DNA from: Williamsia maris
GTDB taxonomy: Bacteria > Actinomycetota > Actinomycetes > Mycobacteriales > Mycobacteriaceae
Direction: 5' to 3'
Length of the DNA stretch: 64,000 nucleotides
Assembly: GCF_024171815.1 (NCBI RefSeq)
Contig: NZ_JAMTCJ010000004.1
Span: 558,001 to 622,000 of the forward strand
Below are positions 20,371 through 30,549 of this stretch, in pieces. The position numbers and the translations under genes were made by a program. Positions within the stretch are counted from its first letter, which is position 1. Every line of letters begins with the position of its first letter. The notes under the pieces are model-generated. The model made no database searches and was not told the DNA's origin. It saw nothing but the letters and a program-made list of their open reading frames with translations.

Positions 20371-21231
20371 TCACTTCGAGTCCTGGGCGCGCCTCGCGTG
20401 CTGGTCGACGGGCATCTGCCGACCGACGCGAGCGAGTCCCTCCTGGGTCACCGCGGCCACCATGCGGCCGGCGGCGTCGAAGATGCGGCCCTGGGTCAGG
20501 GCGCGGCCGTCGGCGGCCGAGGGCGAGGTCTGGTCGTAGAGCAACCACTCGTCGGCGCGGAACGGCCGGAGGAACCACATCGCGTGATCGAGCGAGGCGC
20601 TCTGCGGGTTGGCGTCGGGGTGGGCGACCTTCGCCGAACCGAGCAACGTCATGTCGCTCATGTAGGCCAGGGTGCAGACGTGGAAGACCTGGTCGTCGGG
20701 CAGCCGGTGCCGGTAGCGGAACCACACACGCTGCTGTGCGGCGAACCGTTCGTAGCGCACCATCTGCTCGTGCGGGACGATCCGGATGTCGAAGTTCTCC
20801 CACTCGCGGAACACCGATTTCTGGGCCTCGGTGCGGGTGAGGAACGGGTCGGCGATGCTCTCGGGGTCCGGCGCGGGCGGCATCTCGTCCTGATGCTCCA
20901 GACCGTCGGACGGGATGCCGAAGGACGCCGACATCGAGAAGATGGCCTCGCCTCCCTGCATGCCGGTGACGCGTCGCGTGCAGAACGACCGTCCGTCGCG
21001 GACGCGGTCGACCAGGAAGATCGTCGGCTGATCGGGGTTGCCCGGGCGCAGGAAGTATCCGTGCAGCGAGTGGACCCGGTAGGCCGGGTCGACGGTGTGC
21101 GTCGCCGACACCAGCGCCTGCCCCGCGACCTGTCCGCCGAACGTGCGCTGCAGCTGGCTGGCGTGCGCCCCGCCGCGGTAGATGTCCGCGTCGATCGTCT
21201 CGAGCTGCAGGATCTCCTCGATGGTCGCCAT
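20371..21231 (-). CDS. tesB: Acyl-CoA thioesterase II
   Basis: 286 residues with two hotdog folds, the TesB layout. Blocks such as [23 protein letters not shown] and [13 protein letters not shown] are characteristic. It hydrolyses acyl-CoA thioesters in the cytoplasm. ATG at 21229-21231 is chosen because GGAGGAG lies nine bases upstream; six more in-frame codons exist but lack support. The position between pdxS and pdxT is conserved in mycobacteria (Rv2605c). Confidence 0.93.
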   Translation of the reverse strand: MATIEEILQLETIDADIYRGGAHASQLQRTFGGQVAGQALVSATHTVDPAYRVHSLHGYFLRPGNPDQPTIFLVDRVRDGRSFCTRRVTGMQGGEAIFSMSASFGIPSDGLEHQDEMPPAPDPESIADPFLTRTEAQKSVFREWENFDIRIVPHEQMVRYERFAAQQRVWFRYRHRLPDDQVFHVCTLAYMSDMTLLGSAKVAHPDANPQSASLDHAMWFLRPFRADEWLLYDQTSPSAADGRALTQGRIFDAAGRMVAAVTQEGLARVGRQMPVDQHARRAQDSK

Positions 21232-21335
21232 GATGTGACTCCTCCTCATGCATGCGCACGCGGCTGGTCACGTGGCTTTCTCAACGGCTCAGTGTGTCAC
21301 CCGGTCGACGCGGTGATGTCCGCCATACCCGTGGC

Positions 21336-22118
21336 TCAGGCCACGACGGCGACGACGACGGTCACGTTGTCCCGTGCGCCCAACGACAGTGCCGCCCCGA
21401 CCAGCTCGGCCGCGATGGCTGCCGCGTCCGGGGTGGTGTCGGTGATGATCTGCGCGATCTCGGAATCCGGGAGCTCTCCGGTGAGGCCGTCGGAGCAGAC
21501 CAGGACCACGTCGCCGGGGATGACCGGAAAGGTGAAGAAGTCGGCTTCGGCGTCCATCCCGGCACCCAGTGCGCGTGTGATGACGTTGCGCCGCGGGTCC
21601 GTCCGGGCCGCCTCGGGGGTCAGGTAGCCGGCGTCGATCAGTTCCTGGACCTGAGAGTGGTCGGTGGTGACCTGTTCGATGTCCGACGCCGACCAGCGGT
21701 AGGTACGCGAGTCGCCGATGTTGAGGACCAACCAGTGCGGCTGCTCGTCGAAGGTCACCAGCAGTGCGCCGCTGACCGTGGTCCCGGCGCGGCGACCGTG
21801 ACTGGAATCGATGTTCTCGATGTCGTGTCGAGCGGTGTCGAGGGCGTCGAGCACCGCTGCTCTCGTCGTCGACCGATCGCTGGGGTGAACCGCGCCGAGG
21901 GCGTGTAACGCTGCCTCGCTGGCGATCTCGCCCGCGTCGTGCCCGCCCATGCCGTCGGCGAGCAGGTACGACAGGTCCGTCACCAGGGCGGCGTCCTCAT
22001 TGGCCTCGCGCACCAGACCGCGGTCGCTGACCGCGGCCCAGTCGACCCGCAGGCCGGCGAAGTCGTGCGTTCCCGACGTCGATGCGTTGCGCACCGTCGG
22101 GAACGGCCGGCCGGTCAT
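21336..22118 (-). CDS. PP2C-family Ser/Thr protein phosphatase
   Basis: 260 residues, a PP2C catalytic domain with all metal-binding blocks: VREANEDA, LADGMGGHDAGEIAS, GDSRTYRW, LVCSDGLTGELPDSEI and GARDNVTVVVA. No membrane helix or extra domain. It removes phosphate from Ser/Thr of proteins using Mn or Mg. The ATG at 22116-22118 has a GGGGGAG at a good distance; the GTG two codons earlier is too close to it. It lies inside the PLP synthase cluster between pdxS and tesB, with no kinase gene nearby in the window. Confidence 0.92.
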   Translation of the reverse strand: MTGRPFPTVRNASTSGTHDFAGLRVDWAAVSDRGLVREANEDAALVTDLSYLLADGMGGHDAGEIASEAALHALGAVHPSDRSTTRAAVLDALDTARHDIENIDSSHGRRAGTTVSGALLVTFDEQPHWLVLNIGDSRTYRWSASDIEQVTTDHSQVQELIDAGYLTPEAARTDPRRNVITRALGAGMDAEADFFTFPVIPGDVVLVCSDGLTGELPDSEIAQIITDTTPDAAAIAAELVGAALSLGARDNVTVVVAVVA

Positions 22119-22193
22119 CGCCACTCCCCCACGGGATCGACGACGACGTCCGGGTTCACGCGCGCGTTCACAGGCCCCCGCCCCATCGCGCCG

Positions 22194-23111
22194 TTACCAG
22201 CCGCGCTCGGCCAGGCGGTGATCCACCGGGAGCTGCTCGACGTTGATGCCGACCATGGCCTCGCCGAGTCCGCGCGACACCTTGGCCAGCACGTCCGGGT
22301 CGTCGTGGAAGGTGGTGGCCTGCACGATGGCGACGGCACGCTCGGCCGGGTTGCCCGACTTGAAGATGCCCGAGCCGACGAACACGCCCTCGGCGCCGAG
22401 CTGCATCATCATCGCCGCGTCGGCCGGGGTGGCGATGCCGCCCGCGGTGAACAGGGTGACCGGCAGTTTGCCTGCCGTGGCGACCTCGACGACGAGGTCG
22501 TACGGGGCGCCGAGTTCCTTTGCGGCGACGAACAGTTCGTCCTGCGGCATCGAGGTCAGGCGTCGGATCTCGTCGCGGATGGTGCGCATGTGCGTGGTGG
22601 CGTTCGACACGTCACCGGTTCCGGCCTCGCCCTTCGAGCGGATCATGGCCGCGCCCTCGGTGATCCGTCGCAGCGCCTCGCCGAGACCGGTCGCGCCACA
22701 GACGAACGGGACGGTGAAGTTCCACTTGTCGATGTGGTTGCGGTAGTCCGCCGGGGTGAGGACCTCGGACTCGTCGATGTAGTCGACGCCCAGGCTCTGC
22801 AGGATCTGCGCCTCGACGAAGTGACCGATGCGGGCCTTGGCCATGACCGGGATGGACACCGCGGAGATGATCGAGTCGATCATGTCGGGGTCGCTCATGC
22901 GCGAGACGCCGCCCTCGGCGCGGATGTCGGCGGGGACGCGCTCGAGCGCCATCACGGCGACCGCGCCTGCGTCCTCGGCGATCTTCGCCTGGTCGGCGGT
23001 GACCACGTCCATGATCACGCCGCCCTTGAGCATCTCCGCCATGCCGCGCTTGACCCGTGCGGTGCCCGCGCCGGTCGGCTGGGTGGATTCGGGTCCCTGG
23101 CTGTTACTCAC
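22194..23111 (-). CDS. pdxS: Pyridoxal 5'-phosphate synthase lyase subunit PdxS
   Basis: 305 residues, the TIM-barrel subunit that condenses ribose 5-phosphate, glyceraldehyde 3-phosphate and ammonia to PLP. Strongly conserved blocks include [39 protein letters not shown] and [11 protein letters not shown]. The start is GTG at 23109-23111 with GGAGGAG nine bases upstream; the reading frame further upstream is non-coding. It works with PdxT at 19758-20360, the two being separated by PP2C and tesB. Confidence 0.97.
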   Translation of the reverse strand: MSNSQGPESTQPTGAGTARVKRGMAEMLKGGVIMDVVTADQAKIAEDAGAVAVMALERVPADIRAEGGVSRMSDPDMIDSIISAVSIPVMAKARIGHFVEAQILQSLGVDYIDESEVLTPADYRNHIDKWNFTVPFVCGATGLGEALRRITEGAAMIRSKGEAGTGDVSNATTHMRTIRDEIRRLTSMPQDELFVAAKELGAPYDLVVEVATAGKLPVTLFTAGGIATPADAAMMMQLGAEGVFVGSGIFKSGNPAERAVAIVQATTFHDDPDVLAKVSRGLGEAMVGINVEQLPVDHRLAERGW

Positions 23112-23299
23112 TGTGATGCTCTCCTCCACGGGTGCCGTGCGGCGCCGCGATTCTCGCTGTGTTCGGGCGGTGTCGGGGCCGCGGTGCGGTCCGACCGCGC
23201 CGGGGTGTCGGGACAATTCTAGGCCCACACCGTGCGCTGACCTGCACACGGCCGTCCGGTTCGCGAGAGCGATCCCGCGACGACCGGCTGGGTGATGAT

Positions 23300-23800
23300 T
23301 CAGATCACAACGCGTTCGACGATCTCGAGGTACCGCGGCATCTCGGCGGTCCCACCGAGCTGCAGCCACCGCACCGGTCGGCGGCCGCGCAGTGCGAGGG
23401 TGTCGCGTACCGCGTCGTTGTAGAACCGCCGGGAGATCATCACCCGAGCGTCGGCGTCGGCGAGTTCGGCGACCACCTGAGCACGCAGGGTGGACGTGTC
23501 GACCTGCGCGAGATGCGACGACACCTGGTTCTCGGCGGACTCCCGTGCGGTCCGGTCGGCGCGTTCGGCTCGGTCGGCGGCGGCGATCAGTTCCCGTCCG
23601 TCGGCACCGAGTCCGGCACCGATCGTGCGGGCGACCACGGCGCGACGGGCGAGCGCGGCATCGAGGGACTGCCAGGCCAGGTCGACACGGACGTGTAGCC
23701 GGTCGAGTCGGTTGGCGGTCTTGTAGATCCACCCGAACACGATCACCACCACCAGCACGACGATGCCGGTGACCAGGATCGTCAACGCCGAAACAGTCAT
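23300..23800 (-). CDS. LemA-like single-pass membrane protein
   Basis: 166 residues. One N-terminal transmembrane helix (about residues 6-25), then [28 protein letters not shown] and a coiled-coil-like Ala/Glu/Arg region, ending with [15 protein letters not shown]. The combination of helix, paired helices and FYNDAVR resembles LemA family proteins. In mycobacteria the gene at this place (Rv2609c, before pimA) is, by recollection, a longer membrane protein with a NUDIX domain; no NUDIX box is visible here, so it may be a shortened relative. AAGGGG lies six bases before the ATG. Confidence 0.7.
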   Translation of the reverse strand: MTVSALTILVTGIVVLVVVIVFGWIYKTANRLDRLHVRVDLAWQSLDAALARRAVVARTIGAGLGADGRELIAAADRAERADRTARESAENQVSSHLAQVDTSTLRAQVVAELADADARVMISRRFYNDAVRDTLALRGRRPVRWLQLGGTAEMPRYLEIVERVVI

Positions 23801-23860
23801 CTTCTACCCCTTGGCCGGTGGTCGGTTCTTCGATCGGGTCGCGCTGAGGTCGGTTGCGGG

Positions 23861-24985
23861 TCAGTCACTGACGAACACGGGGTCGGCGCCCACGGTGACG
23901 GTCTCGTAGACCTGCAGGATCTGGTCGGCGATACGCGACCAGTCGTAGCGCTGGGCGCGGTCGAACGCGCGGGCGGTCAGCTCGGCGCGGGCGGCGTCGT
24001 CGCCGAGGAGGTCGATGACGCCCGCGGCGAGGGCCTGCCCGTTGCCGGTGGTCACCAGTCGTCCCGATCGGCCGTCGTCGAGGACCCGACGGAACGCGTC
24101 GAGTTCGCTGGCGACGACGGCAGCACCCGCGGCCATGGCCTCCACGAGCACGATCCCGAAACTCTCGCCGCCCAGGTTGGGCGCGCAGTAGACGTCTGCC
24201 GACGCCAGCGCGCGAGCCTTCGTCGCGTCGTCGACCTGTCCGAGGATGACGAGGTGATCGGCCAGCGTGCCCGCGCGACGGCGCAGCGCGCGCTCGTTGC
24301 CGCCGCCGACGACGAGGACGGTGACGTCGGGGAACCGGGAGACGATCGCGGGCAGCGCGCGCATCAGCACGTCGATGCCCTTGCGCGGCTCGTCGTACCG
24401 GCCGAGGAACAGCACCGTCCGTCCCTCGCGAGGGAACCCCTCGAGCGGCGTCGCCTCGGCGAAGGCGGCGACGTGGATGCCGTTGGGGATCTCGACCGCA
24501 TCCGACCCCAGTGATTCCATCTGCCAGCGGCGGGCCAGCTCGGAGACGGCGATCTTGCCGACGATGCGCTCGTGGTACGGACGCAGGATGCCCTGGAACG
24601 TGCTGAGCCACCAGGACCTCGTGGTCGAGGTGTGAAAGGTCGCCACGATCGGCCCCTGGGCCACCATCAACGACAGCATGGAGATGCTCGGGGCGTTCGG
24701 TTCGTGGACGTGCAGCACGTCGAACTCGCCGTCGCGCAACCATTCCCGGATCCGGGCGTAGGCCTTCGGCCCGAAGTTCACCCGGGAGATGGACCCGTTG
24801 TAGGGCACGGCCAACGCCGGCCCCACCGAGACTACGTAGTCCGGCAACGTGGTGTCGTCGCTCGCGGGCGCGAGGACGCTCACCGTGTGTCCGCGCTCGA
24901 TGAACACCTGCGCGAGTTCGACCACGTGGGCCTGCACACCGCCCGGGGTGTCGAAGGAGTACGGACAGATCATCCCGATCTTCAT
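23861..24985 (-). CDS. pimA: Phosphatidylinositol alpha-mannosyltransferase PimA
   Basis: 374 residues, GT4 family GT-B enzyme at the inner face of the membrane. It transfers the first mannose from GDP-mannose to phosphatidylinositol, starting PIM and lipomannan synthesis. Visible landmarks: the N-terminal [14 protein letters not shown] loop, [22 protein letters not shown] and the donor-site region [17 protein letters not shown]. Its ATG (24983-24985) overlaps the stop of the acyltransferase gene as ATGA, so pgsA-patA-pimA are coupled. Confidence 0.95.
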   Translation of the reverse strand: MKIGMICPYSFDTPGGVQAHVVELAQVFIERGHTVSVLAPASDDTTLPDYVVSVGPALAVPYNGSISRVNFGPKAYARIREWLRDGEFDVLHVHEPNAPSISMLSLMVAQGPIVATFHTSTTRSWWLSTFQGILRPYHERIVGKIAVSELARRWQMESLGSDAVEIPNGIHVAAFAEATPLEGFPREGRTVLFLGRYDEPRKGIDVLMRALPAIVSRFPDVTVLVVGGGNERALRRRAGTLADHLVILGQVDDATKARALASADVYCAPNLGGESFGIVLVEAMAAGAAVVASELDAFRRVLDDGRSGRLVTTGNGQALAAGVIDLLGDDAARAELTARAFDRAQRYDWSRIADQILQVYETVTVGADPVFVSD

Positions 24986-25893
24986 CGGCCGGGACTCTCG
25001 ATGCGTGCGCGTCGTTCGTCGGACCAGTCCGCCTCCCACAGCGGCTGGAGCATGTGCCAGTCCTGCGGGTGCGCGAAGATGTTGCGGGCGAAGGCGTCGG
25101 CCACGGCCTGCGTGGCCGGTCCGATGCCGTCCGAGACGTCGATCGGCGGGTCGCACAGGATCTGCGAGTCGGCGCCGTCGGTGAAGAAGTGGTGCACCGG
25201 CATCAATGCGGCGCCGGTGTCGATGGCCAGTTTGGCCGCGCCCGCGGGCATGCGGGTCGGCTCGCCGAAGAATTCCACCGGGACGCCGTGCTTCGCGAGG
25301 TCCCGCTCACCGAGCAGGCAGACGACACCGCCGTCGCGGAGGCGTTGCGCCAGTTGCTCATAGGGTGGGCGTTCGCCTCCGGAGAGCGGGAAGATCTCGA
25401 AGCCCAGGCTCTCACGGAAGTCGACGAACTTGCGGAACAGCGACTCGGGCTCGAGTCGTTCGGCGACCGTCGCGAACTGTCCGGTCCGCTGGACGAGCCA
25501 CACGCCGGCCATGTCCCAGTTGCCGCTGTGCGGCAACGCGAACACCACGCCTTTGCCCTTGGCGTAGGCGGTCTCGAAGTTCGCCAGATCCGGTGGCGCG
25601 ACGTACACCCGGGACGCCGCGGTGGCGAAGTCCATGGCGGGAAGACGGAACGCCTCGCACCAGTACCGGGCGTAGGACCGCATGGCATCGCGCATGAGGT
25701 CGGCCGGGACGTCCTCGGGCGCAACGCCCAACACTCGGGAGAGGTTGCGTCGCAGCTGGTCCGGTCCGCCGCGTGAGCCGACCCGCGACCCGACGGCGTC
25801 GAACGCGCGCCGCGCGGTCCGCTCGGGGAGTCGGCGTACCAGCGACCACCCCGCGCCGTAACCCCAATCGGCCACCCGTCCGCCGAGACTCAC
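24982..25893 (-). CDS. patA: Phosphatidylinositol mannoside acyltransferase
   Basis: 303 residues of the LpxL/HtrB-like acyltransferase family. The catalytic HxxxxD is seen as LPHSGNWDMAG. By position (Rv2611c in M. tuberculosis) it acylates the mannose of PIM using acyl-CoA. The start is GTG at 25891-25893, overlapping the pgsA stop as GTGA; the long in-frame extension upstream is only the opposite frame of pgsA. It is peripheral or membrane-associated. Confidence 0.93.
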   Translation of the reverse strand: MSLGGRVADWGYGAGWSLVRRLPERTARRAFDAVGSRVGSRGGPDQLRRNLSRVLGVAPEDVPADLMRDAMRSYARYWCEAFRLPAMDFATAASRVYVAPPDLANFETAYAKGKGVVFALPHSGNWDMAGVWLVQRTGQFATVAERLEPESLFRKFVDFRESLGFEIFPLSGGERPPYEQLAQRLRDGGVVCLLGERDLAKHGVPVEFFGEPTRMPAGAAKLAIDTGAALMPVHHFFTDGADSQILCDPPIDVSDGIGPATQAVADAFARNIFAHPQDWHMLQPLWEADWSDERRARIESPGR

Positions 25894-26591
25894 CTGGGCG
25901 GCTCGGATTCGGTGGTCTGCTCGGTGGTGGGCTGCCCGGTGGCGGTCTGCTCCGACTTGTCCTCGATCGGCAGCAGGTCGCGGGCACCCGGGGAGTTCGA
26001 GATGGAGAGCATGCGTTGGCCGACGGTGACGATGCTGCCCGCGGCGAGGGCCCACACCGCGACGTGGACGAGCCACGGCATCGCGAGCTGACTGAGTCCG
26101 GCGCCGACCAGGATGATGATGAGCCGTTCGGGCCGCTCGATCAGCCCGCCGTTGCCGTTCAGACCGCTCGCCTCGGCCCTGGCCTTGGCGTAGGAGATCA
26201 CCTGCGAGGTCACCAGGCAGATCATCAACCCGATGAACAGGATCGTGTGCTCCTCGTGCACGACGGCCCACCAGCCGAGTCCGGCGAAGATGGCGCCGTC
26301 GGCGATGCGATCGCAGGTGGCGTCGAGGACGGCTCCGAAGCGCGTTCCGCCGCCGCGGGCGCGGGCCATGGCGCCGTCGATCATGTCGAACATGACGAAC
26401 AGCCAGATGACCAGCGCACCGGCCAGCAGGTAACCCATCGGGAACAGGGTGACCGCAGCCGCGACCGACGCCACGGTGCCGATGATCGTCATGGCGTCCG
26501 GGGTCAGACCGACCTTGAGGAGGCTGCGGGCGATGGGCACGGTGATCTTGCTCATGCCTGCCCGGCCGGTGATGCTCAGAAAGCGTGCCAT
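25890..26591 (-). CDS. pgsA: CDP-alcohol phosphatidyltransferase, phosphatidylinositol(-phosphate) synthase
   Basis: 233 residues, about six membrane helices. The family motif D-x2-DG-x2-AR-x8-G-x3-D-x3-D is complete at DMIDGAMARARGGGTRFGAVLDATCD. With its neighbours pimA and patA this fits PgsA1, which makes phosphatidylinositol phosphate from CDP-diacylglycerol and inositol phosphate. It carries an unusually long, polar C-terminal tail rich in Thr, Gln and Glu. One base separates it from the HIT gene stop. Confidence 0.93.
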   Translation of the reverse strand: MARFLSITGRAGMSKITVPIARSLLKVGLTPDAMTIIGTVASVAAAVTLFPMGYLLAGALVIWLFVMFDMIDGAMARARGGGTRFGAVLDATCDRIADGAIFAGLGWWAVVHEEHTILFIGLMICLVTSQVISYAKARAEASGLNGNGGLIERPERLIIILVGAGLSQLAMPWLVHVAVWALAAGSIVTVGQRMLSISNSPGARDLLPIEDKSEQTATGQPTTEQTTESEPPR

Positions 26592-26592
26592 G

Positions 26593-27150
26593 TCAGTCCC
26601 CGAGTGCCGTCCAGGCGTCGGCGAGCAACGAGCGGGTGTCGCGCAGCAACTGCGGCATCACCTTCGTCTCACTGATCACCGTGATGAAGTTGGCGTCGCC
26701 GCCCCACCGCGGGACGACATGTTGGTGCAGGTGCTCGGCCAGCGACCCGCCGGCCGCGGTCCCGAGGTTCAGCCCCACGTTGAACGCGTGCGGTCGTGAC
26801 ACCGTCTTGATGGCCCGGATCAACTTCTGGGTGAAGGCCATCAACTCGGCGCTCTCGGCCGGTGTCAGATCCTCGAGGTCGGCCACCTGCCGATACGGCA
26901 CGATCATCGAATGACCCGGGTTGTAGGGGTAGAGGTTGAGCACCGCGTACACCGACTCCCCGCGCGCAACGACCAGACCGTCCTCGTCGGACAGCCGTGG
27001 TATGTCGAGGAACGGGTGGCTCGACGCCGCCGACCCGGAGTCGGATCCCTTGACCGCGGAGGTGATGTAGGACATCCGGTGCGGACTCCACAGACGCGAC
27101 AGCCGGTCGGGTTCGCCGGCGCCGCTGTCGCGGATCTGCTCCTCGGTCAC
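26593..27150 (-). CDS. HIT-family nucleotide hydrolase/phosphorylase
   Basis: 185 residues. The histidine triad [10 protein letters not shown] lies near residue 137, with the upstream [11 protein letters not shown] and [11 protein letters not shown] that complete the fold. The orthologue by position (Rv2613c) is known as a diadenosine tetraphosphate phosphorylase, so Ap4A breakdown is the best guess. The GTG start (27148-27150) overlaps the thrS stop as GTGA. It links thrS to the PIM operon. Confidence 0.92.
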   Translation of the reverse strand: MTEEQIRDSGAGEPDRLSRLWSPHRMSYITSAVKGSDSGSAASSHPFLDIPRLSDEDGLVVARGESVYAVLNLYPYNPGHSMIVPYRQVADLEDLTPAESAELMAFTQKLIRAIKTVSRPHAFNVGLNLGTAAGGSLAEHLHQHVVPRWGGDANFITVISETKVMPQLLRDTRSLLADAWTALGD

Positions 27151-29231
27151 TGTGCTCCGGCGCCGCTCGTGGTCGCGGTGTCGGCGAGGTGCGCGAAGTA
27201 CTCCGCGCTCGGCGACTCGTTGCGTCGTGCCGACACCCAGTCCGACACCGCGGCGACCGCCTGATCGACCGGAACACCGTTGACCTGGGTGCCGTCGCGG
27301 AAGCGGAAACTGACGGCGTCGGCCTGCAGATCGCGGTCGCCGGCGAGCATCATGAACGGGACCTTACCGGTCGTGTGGTTGCGGATCTTCTTCTGCATGC
27401 GGTCCTCGGAGTGGTCCACCTCCGCGCGGATACCGGCGGCGCGCAGCTTCCCGACCACGCCCTGCAGATGCGCGGCGTAGTCCTCGGCCACCGGGATGCC
27501 GACCACCTGAACCGGGGACAGCCAGGCCGGGAACGCGCCGGCGTAGTGCTCGGTGAGGACTCCGAAGAAGCGCTCGATCGATCCGAACAGTGCGCGGTGG
27601 ATCATCACCGGCCGGTGCTTGGCGCCGTCGTTGCCGGTGTACTCGAGCTCGAAGCGGTCGGGCAGGTTGAAGTCGAGCTGGATCGTCGACATCTGCCAGT
27701 AGCGCCCCAGGGCGTCCTTGACCTGCACCGAGATCTTCGGGCCGTAGAAGGCCGCGCCCCCGGGGTCGGGCACGAGGGTCAGACCCGAGTCGGCCGCGAC
27801 CGCAGCGAGCGTCGCGGTCGCCTCCTCCCAGACCTCGTCGGAGCCGACCGACTTCTCCGGGTTGCGGGTCGACAGCTCCAGGTAGAAGTCGTCGAGTCCG
27901 TAGTCCTTGAGCAGGTCGAGGACGAAGGTGAGCAGCGAGGTCAGCTCCCCCGCCATCTGGTCGCGGGTGCAGTAGATGTGCGCGTCGTCCTGGGTCATCC
28001 CGCGGACGCGGGTCAGCCCGTGGATGACGCCGGACTTCTCGTACCGGTAGACCGACCCGAACTCGAAGAGCCGCAGGGGCAGTTCGCGGTAGGAACGCCC
28101 ACGCGCCCGGAAGATCAGGTTGTGCATCGGGCAGTTCATCGGCTTGAGGAAGTAGTCCTGGCCGGGCTTGCGGATCGTGCCGTCGTCGTTGAGTTCCTCG
28201 TCGACGTGCATCGCCGGGAACATGCCGTCGCGGTACCAGTCCAGGTGACCGGAGACCTCGAACAGGTGTCCCTTGGTGATGTGCGGGGTGTTGACGAACT
28301 CATAGCCGGCGGCGGAGTGACGGGCCCGCGAGTAGTCCTCGAGCTCCTTGCGGATGATCCCGCCCTTGGGGTGGAACACCGGCAGTCCCGAGCCGAGTTC
28401 GTCGGGGAAGCTGAACAGGTCCAGTTCGACGCCGAGACGACGATGGTCGCGACGCTCAGCCTCGGCGAGCAGCTCGAGGTAGGCATCCTGCGCCTCGCTG
28501 GACTCCCACGCCGTTCCGTAGATGCGCTGCAGGCCTGCGTTGGCCTGGTCGCCGCGCCAGTAGGCGGCGGAGCTGCGGGTGATCTTGAACGCGGCGATGT
28601 ACTTGGTGGTCGGGACGTGCGGCCCGCGGCACAGATCGCACCAGATCAGTTCGCCGGTACGGGGATTGAGGTTGTCGTACGCGGTGAGTTCACCGCCGCC
28701 GACCTCCATCACCTCGGGGTCGTCGGCCGAGCCCTTGTCGTCGACGAGTTCGAGCTTGTACGGCTCGTCCGCCAGTTCGGCCTTCGCCGCGTCGAGAGAG
28801 TCGTAGACCCGTCGGGAGAACCGCTGACCCGACTTGATGATCTGCTTCATCTTCTTCTCGAGCGCCACGAGGTCGTCCGGGGTGAACGGGTCGGCGACGT
28901 CGAAGTCGTAGTAGAAGCCGTCGGTGATCGGCGGCCCGATGCCGAGCTTGGCGTCGGGGAACAGTTCCTGGACGGCCTGGGCCAGCACATGCGCCGCCGA
29001 GTGCCGGATGACGCTGCGGCCCGCATCGCTGGCCGCGATGACCGGTTCGACGTCGACGTCGACGTCCGGGGTCCACGAGAGATCGCGCAGGGCGCCCTCG
29101 GGATCGCGGACGACCACGACCGCGCCCGGCCCCTTGTTCTCGGCGCCGGCCTCGCGGAGCGCGGTGCCCGCCGTGGTCCCGGCCGGCACACGAATCGTGG
29201 CTGGACTGGCGACTACGGAATTCTCGGGCAC
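27147..29231 (-). CDS. thrS: Threonyl-tRNA synthetase
   Basis: 694 residues, full length: an N-terminal TGS domain, an editing domain with the [17 protein letters not shown] zinc/water-binding block, a class II core with [10 protein letters not shown] (zinc Cys) and [13 protein letters not shown], and a C-terminal anticodon-binding domain. The start is GTG (29229-29231) with GGAG eight bases upstream. First gene of a five-gene overlapping operon leading to pimA. No T-box leader is evident in the 145 bp upstream. Confidence 0.97.
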   Translation of the reverse strand: MPENSVVASPATIRVPAGTTAGTALREAGAENKGPGAVVVVRDPEGALRDLSWTPDVDVDVEPVIAASDAGRSVIRHSAAHVLAQAVQELFPDAKLGIGPPITDGFYYDFDVADPFTPDDLVALEKKMKQIIKSGQRFSRRVYDSLDAAKAELADEPYKLELVDDKGSADDPEVMEVGGGELTAYDNLNPRTGELIWCDLCRGPHVPTTKYIAAFKITRSSAAYWRGDQANAGLQRIYGTAWESSEAQDAYLELLAEAERRDHRRLGVELDLFSFPDELGSGLPVFHPKGGIIRKELEDYSRARHSAAGYEFVNTPHITKGHLFEVSGHLDWYRDGMFPAMHVDEELNDDGTIRKPGQDYFLKPMNCPMHNLIFRARGRSYRELPLRLFEFGSVYRYEKSGVIHGLTRVRGMTQDDAHIYCTRDQMAGELTSLLTFVLDLLKDYGLDDFYLELSTRNPEKSVGSDEVWEEATATLAAVAADSGLTLVPDPGGAAFYGPKISVQVKDALGRYWQMSTIQLDFNLPDRFELEYTGNDGAKHRPVMIHRALFGSIERFFGVLTEHYAGAFPAWLSPVQVVGIPVAEDYAAHLQGVVGKLRAAGIRAEVDHSEDRMQKKIRNHTTGKVPFMMLAGDRDLQADAVSFRFRDGTQVNGVPVDQAVAAVSDWVSARRNESPSAEYFAHLADTATTSGAGAQ

Positions 29232-29376
29232 GGTGTCAGCTCCTCAGATGTGGTGACCTCGGTGATCACAGACAAAATCGACCACCACGGCGACCGGCCG
29301 CGGCAATCAACCCCATGATCGTATCGGCCCCGGCCACGGCTTTTCGCGCGCGTCGACCCCGGTGCGGTCCCGACGA

Positions 29377-29841
29377 TCAGAAGATCGGGCTCTGGAGCCA
29401 GCTCCATTCGAGGCCGACCCAACCCCCGGCGAGCTTCAGGGCACCGAGGATCCACAGGGTCGCGAGCACGATCGCGAAGGTGAACACGCCGAAGAGCAGC
29501 TGGACGGACCAGTGTTGCTTCTTGAGCCAGTCGGCGAACGCGTCGTACTTGGCGCGGGCGAAGATCAGCAGTCGGTGCGCCCAGGAGAACTCGGTCGCGA
29601 GGATGCCGAGGCCGGCGAAGACGATCAGCCAGCCGGGGCCCGGGTACGGGATCGCGATGATGCCGACGACGAGGACCGCGGCGCCGATGACGCCGACGCC
29701 GATCCGGTAGACCAGGTTGAGCGTGGGCTTCTCGGCGATCTTGTCCCGCCGACGCTGCAGCGCGTCGGGCAGCAGACCGCCGGGATCGTCGGACGGTGCG
29801 TCGGCATCGGGGCGGGCGGTGGACTCCGATTGGTCGGTCAT
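29377..29841 (-). CDS. PGPGW-motif membrane protein (TIGR02611 type)
   Basis: 154 residues. An acidic, Asp-rich N-terminus, then about three transmembrane helices with PYPGPGWLIVFAGLGILATEF between the first two, the hallmark of the putative PGPGW transmembrane family. Function unknown. ATG at 29839-29841 is used; a GAGGA lies about 12 bases upstream. It is located behind a tRNA-Val gene on the same strand and before thrS. Confidence 0.8.
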   Translation of the reverse strand: MTDQSESTARPDADAPSDDPGGLLPDALQRRRDKIAEKPTLNLVYRIGVGVIGAAVLVVGIIAIPYPGPGWLIVFAGLGILATEFSWAHRLLIFARAKYDAFADWLKKQHWSVQLLFGVFTFAIVLATLWILGALKLAGGWVGLEWSWLQSPIF

Positions 29842-29962
29842 CGCTGGCGTGGTCCTCACTCGGTGCCGATCCGCGTGTGCGGCGGATATGTCGGGTTCAA
29901 CCCTACGGTCACCGGTCTCCGGCAGGAATCGATCGGAAGATGGAACTCGCGATGCGAGGGGG

Positions 29963-30034
29963 TGGTCCCGGCTGGGATCGAACCAGCGACCTTCCCGGTG
30001 TGAACGGGACGCTCTTCCACTGAGCCACGGGACC
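29963..30034 (-). tRNA. tRNA-Val (CAC)
   Basis: Full cloverleaf on the minus strand: acceptor GGTCCCG/CGGGACC, D arm GCTC...GAGC, anticodon stem TCCCG/CGGGA with loop TTCACAC giving anticodon CAC, T arm GCTGG TTCGATC CCAGC. The 3' CCA is not encoded in full. Confidence 0.95.
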
Positions 30035-30196
30035 GTTGCGGCGAAATACCAACGCGCCGACGACCGCTGAACTTTATCACGCGGGTGCACCCCCGCCCCA
30101 AATCGCCACCCGGGCCACACCTGGGAGCACGATCGATGTGCCGGAACTCCCGGATTCACCGGACTTTCACCTCAGCTTCGCTTGTGACCTGCGGAT

Positions 30197-30224
30197 TTGT
30201 TGCGTAGCCCTGGATTCGGATAAT
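30197..30224 (+). promoter_or_regulatory. Probable promoter of the tRNA-Gly/Cys/Val cluster
   Basis: TTGTTG (30197-30202) and GATAAT (30219-30224) are 16 bp apart, close to SigA consensus. Transcription would begin near 30231, about 38 bases before tRNA-Gly. The rest of the 234-bp gap between the divergent tRNA genes (30035-30268) shows no gene. Confidence 0.65.
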
Positions 30225-30268
30225 GTTTCACAGCGCACCGCGAAGCCGTTTACGGCAGCGCGGGGCAC

Positions 30269-30341
30269 GCGGACGTGGCGCAGCTGGTAGCGCACAACCT
30301 TGCCAAGGTTGGGGTCGCGGGTTCGAATCCCGTCGTCCGCT
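30269..30341 (+). tRNA. tRNA-Gly (GCC)
   Basis: Acceptor GCGGACG/CGTCCGC, D arm GCGC/GCGC, anticodon stem CAACC/GGTTG with loop TTGCCAA giving GCC, T arm GCGGG TTCGAAT CCCGT. The 3' CCA is not encoded. First of three tRNA genes in a row. Confidence 0.96.
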
Positions 30342-30359
30342 CGGAGAAGATGTCACCGT

Positions 30360-30433
30360 GGCGGTGTGGCCGAGTGGTGAGGCAACGGCCTGCAAAGCCG
30401 TGCACACGGGTTCGATTCCCGTCGCCGCCTCCA
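30360..30433 (+). tRNA. tRNA-Cys (GCA)
   Basis: Acceptor GGCGGTG/CGCCGCC, anticodon stem ACGGC/GCCGT with loop CTGCAAA giving GCA, T arm ACGGG TTCGATT CCCGT, and an encoded CCA at 30431-30433. It begins 19 bases after tRNA-Gly. Confidence 0.96.
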
Positions 30434-30458
30434 CGCAGTGTTTTCCAACTACATACCC

Positions 30459-30533
30459 GCGCGATTAGCTCAGTGGGAGAGCGCTTCCCTGACACGGAAG
30501 AGGTCACTGGTTCAATCCCAGTATCGCGCACCA
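30459..30533 (+). tRNA. tRNA-Val (GAC)
   Basis: Acceptor GCGCGAT/ATCGCGC, anticodon stem CTTCC/GGAAG with loop CTGACAC giving GAC, T arm ACTGG TTCAATC CCAGT, encoded CCA at 30531-30533. Last of the cluster. Confidence 0.96.
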
Positions 30534-30549
30534 CGTTTCACGCAGGTCA

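Noticed and set aside
23861-25156. A longer start for pimA and, likewise, for patA, hisS and ruvB
   Set aside because: The extensions are only open frames inside the neighbouring gene; overlapping stop/start junctions and motif positions set the shorter starts.
27189-29318. A 709-codon open frame on the plus strand opposite thrS
   Set aside because: It lies opposite a clear ThrRS, has no family motif and is rich in Arg, Val and Asp as expected for the mirror of GC-rich coding DNA.
29232-29376. A T-box leader before thrS
   Set aside because: No T-box sequence or specifier hairpin could be recognised in this short gap.
30269-30533. The tRNA cluster as an integration site of a mobile element
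   Set aside because: I saw no integrase gene and no second copy of a tRNA 3' end in the window.
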